From an uncultured Prevotella sp. (GTDB taxonomy: Bacteria > Bacteroidota > Bacteroidia > Bacteroidales > Bacteroidaceae): 64,000 nucleotides of DNA. The translations under genes and the position numbers were made by a program. This document shows, one piece after another, positions 19,221 through 27,023 of the stretch (position 1 is its first letter; every line of letters starts with the position of its first letter). The notes below the pieces were generated by a model. That model did not search any database. It was not told the origin of the DNA and saw only the letters and a list, made by a program, of their open reading frames with translations. The stretch lies in the NCBI GenBank assembly GCA_900539625.1, contig UQCW01000001.1, forward strand, positions 87,662-151,661, read 5' to 3'.

Positions 19221-19898
19221 ATGAACACACATTCTCTCATCATGAAATCACAATTCAAACACGTTCTCCTTTCGTGCCTTTTTCTTCTGGCTTTCATTGC
19301 CCTGCCGCAGACATCGGCTCAGGCGCAAGATGCTCGAAGCCTGCTCAACAACACCGCCTCAAAACTAAGACAGGCAGGTGGCATAAGTGCAACCTTCAAT
19401 GCCGCAGTCTTCAAGAATCGAAAAATGGAGTCTGCCGCCAGTGGCACCATTGACATCCGCGGCAACATGGTCAGAATGACCTCCTCTTCTGGCACAACGT
19501 GGTACGATGGGAAAAAGCGCTGGGTGTATCAAAGCGGAAGTGACGAAGCCTATCTGAGTATCCCCACAGCTGAAGAGCAGCAGATGCTCAATCCATACGC
19601 CTTCCTCAATATCTATAAATCGGGCTATAAACTTTCGGCGAAAAAAGTCACTTACGCCTCCAAGGCAGCCTATGAAATCCAGATGAAGGCACAAAACAAG
19701 CGGCAGCAGTTCTCAGAAGTCCTCGTCACGCTTTCCGCCGCTAACGCCATGCCGCTCTGCGTCCGCTTCCGTCAGACATCCGGAAAATGGGTGCGCATAC
19801 AGGTCGGCAGCATCTCTTTTGGACATAAATGGCCTCAATCGCATTTCGCTTTCAACGCCAAAGAACATCCTGGAGTTGAAGTGGTCGATTTGAGATAA
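19221..19898 (+). CDS. LolA-like outer-membrane lipoprotein carrier
   Basis: A 225-residue protein with a signal peptide ending near residue 35 (TSAQAQ), so it is periplasmic. The mature part has the LolA pattern: a conserved start (DARSLLNNTASKLRQAGG), alternating beta strands, and the WYDGKKRWVY segment near residue 95. LolA shuttles lipoproteins to the outer membrane. A second in-frame Met at residue 8 is another possible start. It is directly behind ftsK and before trxB, an order common in Bacteroidales. Confidence 0.85.
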   Translation: MNTHSLIMKSQFKHVLLSCLFLLAFIALPQTSAQAQDARSLLNNTASKLRQAGGISATFNAAVFKNRKMESAASGTIDIRGNMVRMTSSSGTTWYDGKKRWVYQSGSDEAYLSIPTAEEQQMLNPYAFLNIYKSGYKLSAKKVTYASKAAYEIQMKAQNKRQQFSEVLVTLSAANAMPLCVRFRQTSGKWVRIQVGSISFGHKWPQSHFAFNAKEHPGVEVVDLR

Positions 19899-19959
19899 GA
19901 CGCAGCCTGCTGCTCAGTATTATTAATAATAGGTGTTCAGAATTATTTTATAGTATCAC

Positions 19960-19990
19960 TGTGGTCCCCCTTCCCAGAGGTATATATTTG
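19960..19990 (+). promoter_or_regulatory. Promoter for trxB
   Basis: TGTG (19960-19963), 19 bases, then TATATTTG (19983-19990). This is one mismatch from the Bacteroidetes consensus and predicts a leader of about 60 bases. Confidence 0.65.
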
Positions 19991-20055
19991 TATTGGACAC
20001 TTATTCCAAAGGATACCCACTGACTTATCTACTCACATAAAAAACAGCAAATACA

Positions 20056-20997
20056 ATGGAAACCGTTAAATGTCTCATTCTCGGCTCCGGTCCTGCAGGA
20101 TACACCGCAGCCATCTATGCCGGTCGTGCGGGCTTGTCTCCCGTCCTTTATGAAGGAATCCAACCTGGCGGGCAACTGACCACCACCACCGAAATCGAGA
20201 ACTTCCCTGGCTATCCGGAAGGCGTTGACGCCAACGACATGATGGACGACATTAGAAATCAGGCGCTGCGTTTCGGTGTGGAAATCCGTTCTGCTATTGC
20301 CACAAAGGTCAGCCTCTCTGAAGCCCCCTATGTCGTTGAATTTGACGACGACACCACCGTGCAGTGTCACGCCCTCATCATCGCCACGGGCGCCACAGCC
20401 AAATATCTCGGCCTCTCCGATGAAACCAAATATCGCGGAGCCGGTGTGAGCGCCTGCGCCACGTGTGACGGCTTTTTCTATCGCAAGAAGACCGTGGCCG
20501 TTGTCGGCGGCGGCGACACAGCCTGCGAAGAAGCCACCTATCTCGCTGGCCTCGCGAAGCAGGTTTACCTCATCGTCAGAAAACCCTTCCTCCGTGCCTC
20601 GCAGGCCATGCAGACCCGTGTGGCGGAAACGCCTAACATCAAAATCCTCTTCGAGACCAATGTCACCGGACTTTTCGGAGCAGATGGCGTGGAGGGCGCA
20701 CATCTCGTTCATAAGAAAGGCACGCAGGACGAACACACCTCCGACATCGCCATCGACGGCCTCTTTCTGGCCATCGGGCACAAGCCAAATAGCGACCTCT
20801 TCAAACCCTGGGTGGAAACCGACGAATTGGGCTACATCAAGACCCAAGGACAGACGCCCTGCACCAACGTTCCAGGGGTCTTCGCCGCTGGCGACGTGGC
20901 CGACCCGCTTTATCGTCAGGCCATCACGGCAGCAGCCTCGGGATGCAAGGCCGCTATAGAGGCAGAGAGATACCTCGCTGCCAACAACCTGAAATGA
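20056..20997 (+). CDS. trxB: Thioredoxin-disulfide reductase
   Basis: A 313-residue FAD/NADPH enzyme that reduces thioredoxin. It has the FAD loop GSGPAGYTAAIYAGRAG near residue 11, the redox pair C134-A-T-C137, the NADPH loop GGGDTACEEA near 154, and the C-terminal FAAGDVADP FAD motif. Length is normal for the low-molecular-weight type. It has its own promoter and a strong terminator, so it is probably monocistronic. Confidence 0.95.
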   Translation: METVKCLILGSGPAGYTAAIYAGRAGLSPVLYEGIQPGGQLTTTTEIENFPGYPEGVDANDMMDDIRNQALRFGVEIRSAIATKVSLSEAPYVVEFDDDTTVQCHALIIATGATAKYLGLSDETKYRGAGVSACATCDGFFYRKKTVAVVGGGDTACEEATYLAGLAKQVYLIVRKPFLRASQAMQTRVAETPNIKILFETNVTGLFGADGVEGAHLVHKKGTQDEHTSDIAIDGLFLAIGHKPNSDLFKPWVETDELGYIKTQGQTPCTNVPGVFAAGDVADPLYRQAITAAASGCKAAIEAERYLAANNLK

Positions 20998-21070
20998 CCC
21001 CTCCCAATCGGGGCCAGTCAGCCACGTTGTTGGAAGTAACGAACAAAAGAATAACCAACCTACACTAAAA

Positions 21071-21126
21071 GAGGGGGTGGTCTGAACAAGGGCGAGATGT
21101 AATGCCGCCCTTCAGACCATCCCCTC
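21071..21126 (+). terminator. Terminator after trxB
   Basis: A long stem is formed by 21071-21094 and 21106-21126, with GAGGGG pairing CCCCTC and TGGTCTGAA pairing TTCAGACCA, with a few bulges. It lies about 75 bases after the stop codon. Confidence 0.85.
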
Positions 21127-21235
21127 ATTTGTCTTTACACGCGCACGCCGCTTGCGTATGCCTTGTCAACATGACAAATATGCCGACCGTTGCAATATAT
21201 TCCCTCGTTTCGGTCTGTCGGTTTTCATAAATTTG

Positions 21236-21243
21236 TAACTTTG
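21236..21243 (+). promoter_or_regulatory. Candidate promoter box upstream of the NDH-2 gene
   Basis: TAACTTTG matches TAnnTTTG. If used, it gives a leader of more than 300 bases before the NADH dehydrogenase gene at 21559. The upstream element is poor. The leader itself (21250-21558) shows no known riboswitch and no strong single hairpin. Confidence 0.5.
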
Positions 21244-21558
21244 CAGTAGAAAAGCGTGTTACGGTTTTTCGGAACAAAGTCAGATGGCAGGCAAAGGCAG
21301 AAATCGGCGCCCCTGTAGAAATTCCTTGTGGCCATCGCCGTATGAGCCGTTTTTGGATAAGCAGGTCTTCAAAATCATGTTATACGATTCAAACAGATTT
21401 AGAACACCCATCTTAGAAAAAAAAGAGACGTACTGAAAATCCGTTCAGACTTCCCAAAATAAAGATTCTGACGGAGATGAGTTTAATTCAGTCGGGAAAA
21501 CAGGTGTAGCCCGTGATTCCGAAAAAATCAGAAAACGCCCTAAAGAAAATAATGTGCT

Positions 21559-22941
21559 ATGAGTTTTAATGTACCAAATCCCAAGTCGGATCGAAAGCGT
21601 GTAGTTATTGTTGGAGGAGGTTTCGGCGGACTGAAGTTGGCCAACAAACTTCGCCGTTCGAATTTCCAGGTAGTTTTGATAGACAAAAACAACTACCACC
21701 AGTTCCCACCCCTCATTTATCAGATTGCTTCTGCAGGTATAGAGCCGAGCTCCATATCCTTCCCTTATAGAAAACTGTTCCAGCGCAGGAAAAATTTCTT
21801 CTACCGCATGGCAGAGGTGCGTTCCATCTTCCCTGAACACAAAATCATCCAGACGTCCATCGGTAAGCTCCATTACGACTATCTGGTTCTTGCAGCAGGA
21901 ACAACCACCAACTTCTTTGGCAACCAGCATGTGGCAGAAGAAGCCATGCCGATGAAAACGCTGAGCGAGGCTATGGGTTTGCGCAATGCCCTGCTCGACA
22001 ATTTTGAGCGTGCGCTGACCTGTGCCGGCGAACAGGAACGCCAGGAACTCCTCAACGTCGTCATCGTAGGTGGAGGTGCCACAGGTGTGGAAATTGCGGG
22101 AGCTCTCTCAGAAATGAAAAAATACGTCCTTCCGAAGGACTATCCCGACATGCCTTCGAGCCTCATGCACATCTATCTGATTGAAGCCGGAGAGCGCTTG
22201 CTCCCCGCCATGAGTCCCGATTCTTCAGCACACGTTGAGAAATATCTGCGCTCCATGGGCGTCAACGTGTTGCTCAACAAGATGGTGACCGACTATCAAG
22301 ACCACCGCGTCATTCTGAAAGACGGCAGTTCGATTGCCACGCGCACCTTCATTTGGGTCAGCGGTGTTGCCGCGCAGAAAGTGGGCAACCTCGATGCCTC
22401 GCATCTCGGTCGTGGCGCCAGAATCAAGGTCAACGCCTGCAACCAAGTTGAAGGACTCGACGGCGTGTTCTCCATTGGCGACCAGTGCATCATGACGGAG
22501 GGCGACCCCAACTGGCCAGGCGGACATCCGCAGTTGGCACAGGTGGCCATTCAGCAAGGCGTTTTGCTGGCCAAAAATCTGCAGCGCCTTGAGAAAGGTA
22601 AGGAAATGAAGCCCTTCCGCTACCGCAATCTCGGAACGATGGCCACGGTCGGCCGTAACAAAGCCGTTGCCGAATTCAAGAAAGTGCATATGGCAGGCTT
22701 CATGGCTTGGTTCATGTGGCTTGTTGTGCATTTGCGTTCCATCCTCGGCGTGCGCAACAAAATTGTCGTTTTGCTCAACTGGATGTGGAACTATTTCTCT
22801 TACGGTCAGTCCTTGCGCATGATCGTCTACGCCAAGAAAGCCAAGGAAGTTGTTGAGCGCGAACGCCGCCTCTCCTCCACCCATTGGGGAACAGACCTCC
22901 TCAGCGAAGGTTCGGAAGACCCCCACGGGCAGCAACAATGA
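21559..22941 (+). CDS. NAD(P)H dehydrogenase, type II (NDH-2 family)
   Basis: A 460-residue FAD enzyme with two nucleotide-binding loops: VGGGFGGLKLANKL near residues 16-29 for FAD, and VGGGATGVEIAGAL near 170 for NAD(P)H. A FSIGDQC FAD motif is near 310. Hydrophobic, Trp-rich segments near 375-420 should anchor it to the inner face of the membrane. NDH-2 enzymes pass electrons from NADH to quinone without proton pumping. Quinone as acceptor is inferred from the family. Confidence 0.88.
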   Translation: MSFNVPNPKSDRKRVVIVGGGFGGLKLANKLRRSNFQVVLIDKNNYHQFPPLIYQIASAGIEPSSISFPYRKLFQRRKNFFYRMAEVRSIFPEHKIIQTSIGKLHYDYLVLAAGTTTNFFGNQHVAEEAMPMKTLSEAMGLRNALLDNFERALTCAGEQERQELLNVVIVGGGATGVEIAGALSEMKKYVLPKDYPDMPSSLMHIYLIEAGERLLPAMSPDSSAHVEKYLRSMGVNVLLNKMVTDYQDHRVILKDGSSIATRTFIWVSGVAAQKVGNLDASHLGRGARIKVNACNQVEGLDGVFSIGDQCIMTEGDPNWPGGHPQLAQVAIQQGVLLAKNLQRLEKGKEMKPFRYRNLGTMATVGRNKAVAEFKKVHMAGFMAWFMWLVVHLRSILGVRNKIVVLLNWMWNYFSYGQSLRMIVYAKKAKEVVERERRLSSTHWGTDLLSEGSEDPHGQQQ

Positions 22942-23070
22942 TGTTGTGCGCCCTCGCCTCCATCCCTAACCAAGACAACGGGGGTCCGCTTGGAATCCTC
23001 GTTACCGGCTTTCAATCGCCGCTGTTGCGGTCAGTTTCATAAACACCTGTTCTCAAAAAATACGACAACA

Positions 23071-23676
23071 ATGTTTTCAGGAATCATAGAAGAAACCGCA
23101 AAAGTGGTTTCGCTTGAGAAGCATCAGTCCAACATCGACATCACGCTCACGTGCAGTTTCGTTTCCGAACTGAAAATCGACCAAAGCGTTGCCCACAACG
23201 GCGTGTGCCTGACGGTGGTCAGAACAGACAACGCCACCTACACCGTCACTGCCATGGAAGAAACCCTTCAGCGCAGCAACCTCGGCGCCCTTCAAGTGGG
23301 CGATGAAGTCAACGTGGAACGCTCCATGCCCTTAAATGCGCGTTTGGACGGACACATCGTGCAGGGGCATGTCGACCAGACAGCCGTCTGCACCAAGGTG
23401 GAGAACATGGACGGAAGCACCGCCTTCACGTTCTCCTACCAAAACGACCCTGTCATGGCAAAGCGCGGATATTTCACGGTTGACAAAGGCAGTGTCACGG
23501 TCAACGGCGTGAGCCTCACCGTATGTCGCCCAACGGATAACACCTTCGAGGTGTGCATCATCCCCTACACGTTTGAACACACCAATTTCCACGCCATCCG
23601 CGTAGGCAGCGTTGTCAATATCGAGTTTGACATCATCGGGAAATACGTCAGTCGTTTGGCGCAATATGCCGGCTGA
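23071..23676 (+). CDS. ribE: Riboflavin synthase, alpha subunit
   Basis: A 201-residue enzyme that dismutates two 6,7-dimethyl-8-ribityllumazine molecules to riboflavin. It is made of two similar lumazine-binding barrels (about 1-95 and 96-195), each with the characteristic gly-rich and VNGVSLTV/HNGVCLTV pattern. The start MFSGIIEE at 23071 is the classic start of this family; the longer frame from 22990 adds 27 atypical residues. No other riboflavin genes are adjacent. Confidence 0.95.
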   Translation: MFSGIIEETAKVVSLEKHQSNIDITLTCSFVSELKIDQSVAHNGVCLTVVRTDNATYTVTAMEETLQRSNLGALQVGDEVNVERSMPLNARLDGHIVQGHVDQTAVCTKVENMDGSTAFTFSYQNDPVMAKRGYFTVDKGSVTVNGVSLTVCRPTDNTFEVCIIPYTFEHTNFHAIRVGSVVNIEFDIIGKYVSRLAQYAG

Positions 23677-23734
23677 ACGGACATGCACACACACCCGCGA
23701 CGCATCGCGTGGTTTCCTTAGATAATTAGATAAA

Positions 23735-23768
23735 CAGCTCCCGCTTTGGACTTCCATGGCGGGAGCTG
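23735..23768 (+). terminator. Terminator after ribE
   Basis: CAGCTCCCGC (23735-23744) and GCGGGAGCTG (23759-23768) form a perfect 10-bp stem with a 14-base loop, followed by TTGTGTT. Confidence 0.8.
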
Positions 23769-23858
23769 TTGTGTTATGAAGGGGGAGACGTGACAGGAAG
23801 GGGAGGGCGAGATAGTATATGCTTTGGTCTACAGTGGATGTTCAAAGTGAGTTTAGAA

Positions 23859-23883
23859 TTATTGCTGTCCTGGATAGCAATAA
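23859..23883 (-). terminator. Candidate terminator for the GIY-YIG repeat gene
   Basis: TTATTGCT (23859-23866) and AGCAATAA (23876-23883) form an 8-bp stem about 23 bases beyond the stop codon of the minus-strand gene. The T-run is poor. Confidence 0.45.
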
Positions 23884-23905
23884 AAACAATTTTAATACTG
23901 AAATT

Positions 23906-25945
23906 TCACTTTATCCTTTGGCTTGTCAACCATGTCATTTCGTTTAACCATCCGTTTTTGCGTGCTACTTGATACGCTGAAGCACAGCCTTCCTTAAAAG
24001 CACCACGTGTCATGTACTTACGTGATTCTATGAATACTTTCTCCCGAGTCCATTTAAGGTTATAATTTTGGGGACGCTTTAACCATGTCATTTCGTTAAT
24101 CCAACCATTATCGATGGCTGATCTGTAAGCACTCGGAACTCCCCTTCTAAATTCAACGCGTGAGGTATATCGGCGTGACTCTTCTATTACATTTTGTTTG
24201 TTTTGCCAATGTCCCGTAGGTTTGACTTTAGAAACGAACCACGTCATTTCCTCAATCCATTTGTTTTTTGTTGCTTTATAATATGCGGTTGGTGCTCCTT
24301 TCTTGAATTCTTTTTTGCCAGTATATTTTGCACCCTCCTCAAACACACGCTCTTTTGTCCAATACCCATTTACTTTTGTTTTAATCTTTATCCAAGGTAT
24401 TCTTTCCCATAGATCGTGTTTGGACGCATAATCATAAGCAGCATGACATCCTTTGAAAAAATTGGTTCTCGTTGAATATTTTTTAGATTCTTCTATTACG
24501 TTATCTTTATTTTGCCAATAACCTTGCGGTGCTTGGTCACGGTCAAGCCATGTCATTTCATCTTCCCATTTATGTTTTCTTGCAGAAAAATGAGCAGCAG
24601 GCGATTTAAGGAAAAACTCATTCCATGTTTTGTGTTTTTTTGATTCTTCAAATACATGTTCTTTTACATTCCACCAGCGGGGAGGCATACGTTTACTATA
24701 AAACCATGGGAATGTTTCCTTATTCATCATTTTGTATTTTAGGGCAGCATCATACGCGCCAGAAGATTTTGTTAAAAATTCTGTTGGCGTTTCGTATTTT
24801 TCGGCTTCACGTAATACAGCTTTCCTTGTCCATTTCTTTATCAAACTTCCCAAAGAACCAATATTTTCGCCAGTGAGATTTATATTATTGATTAACGTAT
24901 AGTGAAGAATATCTCGGTAATAAAGCGATTGTACTCGTTCTTCACGTTGTCTCTCTACAACGGTAAGTCCCTTTACCAACACTTTGTAGTTTGGTATTTC
25001 TTGATTCATTTTTGTAAAATACTTGAAAACTGGGTCATTATTACGAGTCTTATGCTCGTAATCTCTGCGTTCAATGTTATTGGTCGCTCCAATATAAGCA
25101 TATTTATTTTTATCATCTGCATAAACGTATACCATATGACCATGTCCCTTGAAAGTGTGTTCAAAACCTTTGGGTTTAAACCAAGGCATTTCTTTAAACC
25201 AATCATTCTTCAATGCATAACTATAAGCTGAGGGAGCACCACGATGGAAATTACTTTTATATATGTATTTTTTTGCTTCTTGAAAGACATTTTCTTTATT
25301 CTTCCAATACCCCTTTTCTTTCTGTCTTGATTTTTTTAGCCATGTCATTTCATTAAGCCACCCCTTATCTTTCGCTGTAATATAGGCAAGATAACATTTT
25401 TTACAAAAATCTCTCCTTGAGTCATATTTATGAGACTCTTCAAATACATTACTTTGGATTTCCCAATAGCCAGCAGGTTTCTTATTTGTTTTTGACAACC
25501 AATCCATTTCGTTAAGCCAGCCATTAATTTTTGCTGAATCAAAAGCCCGACTCTTCTTTCTTCGAAATTCTGTAACTGACTTGTATTTTTTAGACTCCAT
25601 TATTACATTCTCTTTGATTTTCCAATATCCAGAAGGCTTATGTTTACTGGGGGCCAACCAAGTCATTTCTTTTAGCCAATCATTTTTTTTTGCAATAGTA
25701 TATGCAGTTATTGCATTGTTCATAAACTCTGTAACAACTGTATATTTTTGGGATTCTTCAAAGATAGCATCTTTTGTCCATTTGATGGGTTTGGCTATCG
25801 GATGCACTAACCAAATCATTTCGTCTAACCATCCGTTTATATATGCTACACGAAATGCCCTTGATTTGTTTCTTTTAAATTCTGACCTTGAAGAATATTT
25901 TTTGCTTTCCTCAAAAACAGTTTCTTTTGTCCATTTCTTCTGCAT
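23906..25945 (-). CDS. GIY-YIG domain protein with eleven flanking ~52-residue repeats
   Basis: A 679-residue protein (start at 25945) of unknown role. It has five repeats, then a GIY-YIG-like domain, then six repeats, ending in a repeat. Numbered from the longer start at 26008, repeats cover 24-291 and 391-700 and the nuclease-like domain 292-390. Each module follows W-x2-E-x-V-x-E-E-S-x-K-Y, then F-x6-A-Y-x2-A, then N-G-W-L-x-E-M-T-W-L. The domain has MVYVY for GIY, then YAYIG, ERRDYEH (Arg and His) and a Glu-rich helix (VVERQREE) that may hold the metal-binding Glu. The start at 25945 is preferred because a good promoter box lies at 25988-25995, inside the longer frame. The gene is much more A+T-rich than its neighbours, which suggests transfer. 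From memory, similar modules next to GIY-YIG domains occur in phage proteins. Confidence 0.8.
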   Translation of the reverse strand: MQKKWTKETVFEESKKYSSRSEFKRNKSRAFRVAYINGWLDEMIWLVHPIAKPIKWTKDAIFEESQKYTVVTEFMNNAITAYTIAKKNDWLKEMTWLAPSKHKPSGYWKIKENVIMESKKYKSVTEFRRKKSRAFDSAKINGWLNEMDWLSKTNKKPAGYWEIQSNVFEESHKYDSRRDFCKKCYLAYITAKDKGWLNEMTWLKKSRQKEKGYWKNKENVFQEAKKYIYKSNFHRGAPSAYSYALKNDWFKEMPWFKPKGFEHTFKGHGHMVYVYADDKNKYAYIGATNNIERRDYEHKTRNNDPVFKYFTKMNQEIPNYKVLVKGLTVVERQREERVQSLYYRDILHYTLINNINLTGENIGSLGSLIKKWTRKAVLREAEKYETPTEFLTKSSGAYDAALKYKMMNKETFPWFYSKRMPPRWWNVKEHVFEESKKHKTWNEFFLKSPAAHFSARKHKWEDEMTWLDRDQAPQGYWQNKDNVIEESKKYSTRTNFFKGCHAAYDYASKHDLWERIPWIKIKTKVNGYWTKERVFEEGAKYTGKKEFKKGAPTAYYKATKNKWIEEMTWFVSKVKPTGHWQNKQNVIEESRRYTSRVEFRRGVPSAYRSAIDNGWINEMTWLKRPQNYNLKWTREKVFIESRKYMTRGAFKEGCASAYQVARKNGWLNEMTWLTSQRIK

Positions 25946-25987
25946 AAATAATACGATGATTGGTTGATAATGGTTGTAATTTAAATG

Positions 25988-25995
25988 CAAAGGTA
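25988..25995 (-). promoter_or_regulatory. Promoter box of the GIY-YIG repeat gene
   Basis: On the minus strand TACCTTTG matches TAnnTTTG. Transcription would start near 25981, so the Met at 26008 would not be transcribed and 25945 becomes the likely start. The upstream element is not clear. Confidence 0.55.
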
Positions 25996-26008
25996 TAAAC
26001 AATTCCAT

Positions 26009-26395
26009 TGTTATGTAAATAATATTACTATTATCTTAATGAAAACCTATTATGTCGCCCTTTGTTATATGCATAGGTATATAAAACAAATATTTACATG
26101 AACAATAAAACCATGATAATATTAAAGATATTACTGATTGATAAATTTTTTAAAACAAAAATATAACCATGAGCAAGATAGTCATTTTAACGGACAGTCA
26201 GTCTGTAGTCAATTGATAAGATTAACCGCCACCTAGAACCAAGTCTTTTCGACTAGGGGGCTTACTTAAGAAAAAAATATATCACGAAGTCCTATTTTAC
26301 GGGGCTTCGGGAAGGATTATTATGTCCTTTGGAGTATTCTGGTCACCAAAAAAAAACTATAGAAAATACAACACGAGAATTTGGAACCTCTATTT
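26009..26395. other. A+T-rich intergenic stretch, no gene recognised
   Basis: The sequence is strongly A+T-rich to about 26200. A weak hairpin (CGAAGTCC at 26285-26292 with GGGCTTCG at 26302-26309) is the only structure noted. No protein-like frame was found. Confidence 0.5.
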
Positions 26396-26564
26396 GTCGG
26401 CGAACGCCGTCTCGCGTTCAACCGTTTCAAGTCCCAGATGCGGTCGTTTCAAGTCCCAGATGCGGTCGTTTCTGGGCCCAGACACGGGCGCGTCTCTTCC
26501 CAGATGCGGATGTGCCTCCTCCCAGATGCGAATGTACCTCGTCCCGCGTTCGTCAAAAAGCATA
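26396..26564 (-). repeat. 169-bp intergenic element with 22-bp periodicity, copy 1
   Basis: The core CCCAGATGCG or a variant recurs at 26433, 26455, 26477, 26499, 26521 and 26543, exactly 22 bases apart. The 22-mer at 26424-26445 is repeated identically at 26446-26467. One end carries GAACGC and GCGTTC separated by six bases. Reverse-complemented, the whole element aligns without gaps to 49351-49518. The period is not a multiple of three and no frame runs through it, so it is probably not coding. There are no unique spacers, so it is not CRISPR. Confidence 0.85.
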
Positions 26565-26918
26565 GGCATATAATCTTGAACGACAAATTCTTAATTATAG
26601 ATTGCACTTTAATCTTGCATCAATAGAATAATCAGATTTTTTTGACTCAGGTCAAAACTCACTTGTCCCGTGATTCCTTGTCTCCCATGAAGTCGTGTCA
26701 GATTTCGGTCAAGAGATCCGTTGTCTACGTTTCTGGTAAAGCGCTTGGCGCGTGTTGCAGAATGGCCGTCTGGCAGTTGGACAGACGGAATCACAAACTT
26801 TTTCCGTGGAACAAAGAAGCAGACGTTATGTGGCTAATTATAAGCGATTTTGGTAAGAAGTGTTTTAATTGTAAGGTGGATATATCGGAAAACCATGCTA
26901 AATAACATACTTTTAAGA
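26565..26918. other. Intergenic stretch before the EF-G paralogue
   Basis: No credible gene. A 7-bp hairpin (CCGTCTG at 26766-26772 with CAGACGG at 26782-26788) is the only clear structure. A short frame at 26642-26905 lacks any family resemblance. Confidence 0.45.
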
Positions 26919-26950
26919 TTTGGCGGTTTCGAATTAAATAGGTATGTTTG
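26919..26950 (+). promoter_or_regulatory. Promoter of the EF-G paralogue
   Basis: TTTG (26919-26922), 20 bases, TATGTTTG (26943-26950). This is a full match to the Bacteroidetes promoter. It predicts a ~67-base leader that contains a small hairpin (GAAAC at 26965-26969 with GTTTC at 26973-26977). Confidence 0.8.
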
Positions 26951-27023
26951 CGATACGTAAGTGGGAAACCATGTTTCTCCATTAAAAACCAAGGTTCACT
27001 AACCATTTATAATCTATAGCATC

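Noticed and set aside
26396..26564. CRISPR array
   Set aside because: Units follow each other every 22 bases with no unique spacers, and no cas gene is present.
26642..26905. 87-residue open frame upstream of the EF-G paralogue
   Set aside because: No recognisable domain, mixed composition, and it ends just before the EF-G promoter; not supportable as a gene.
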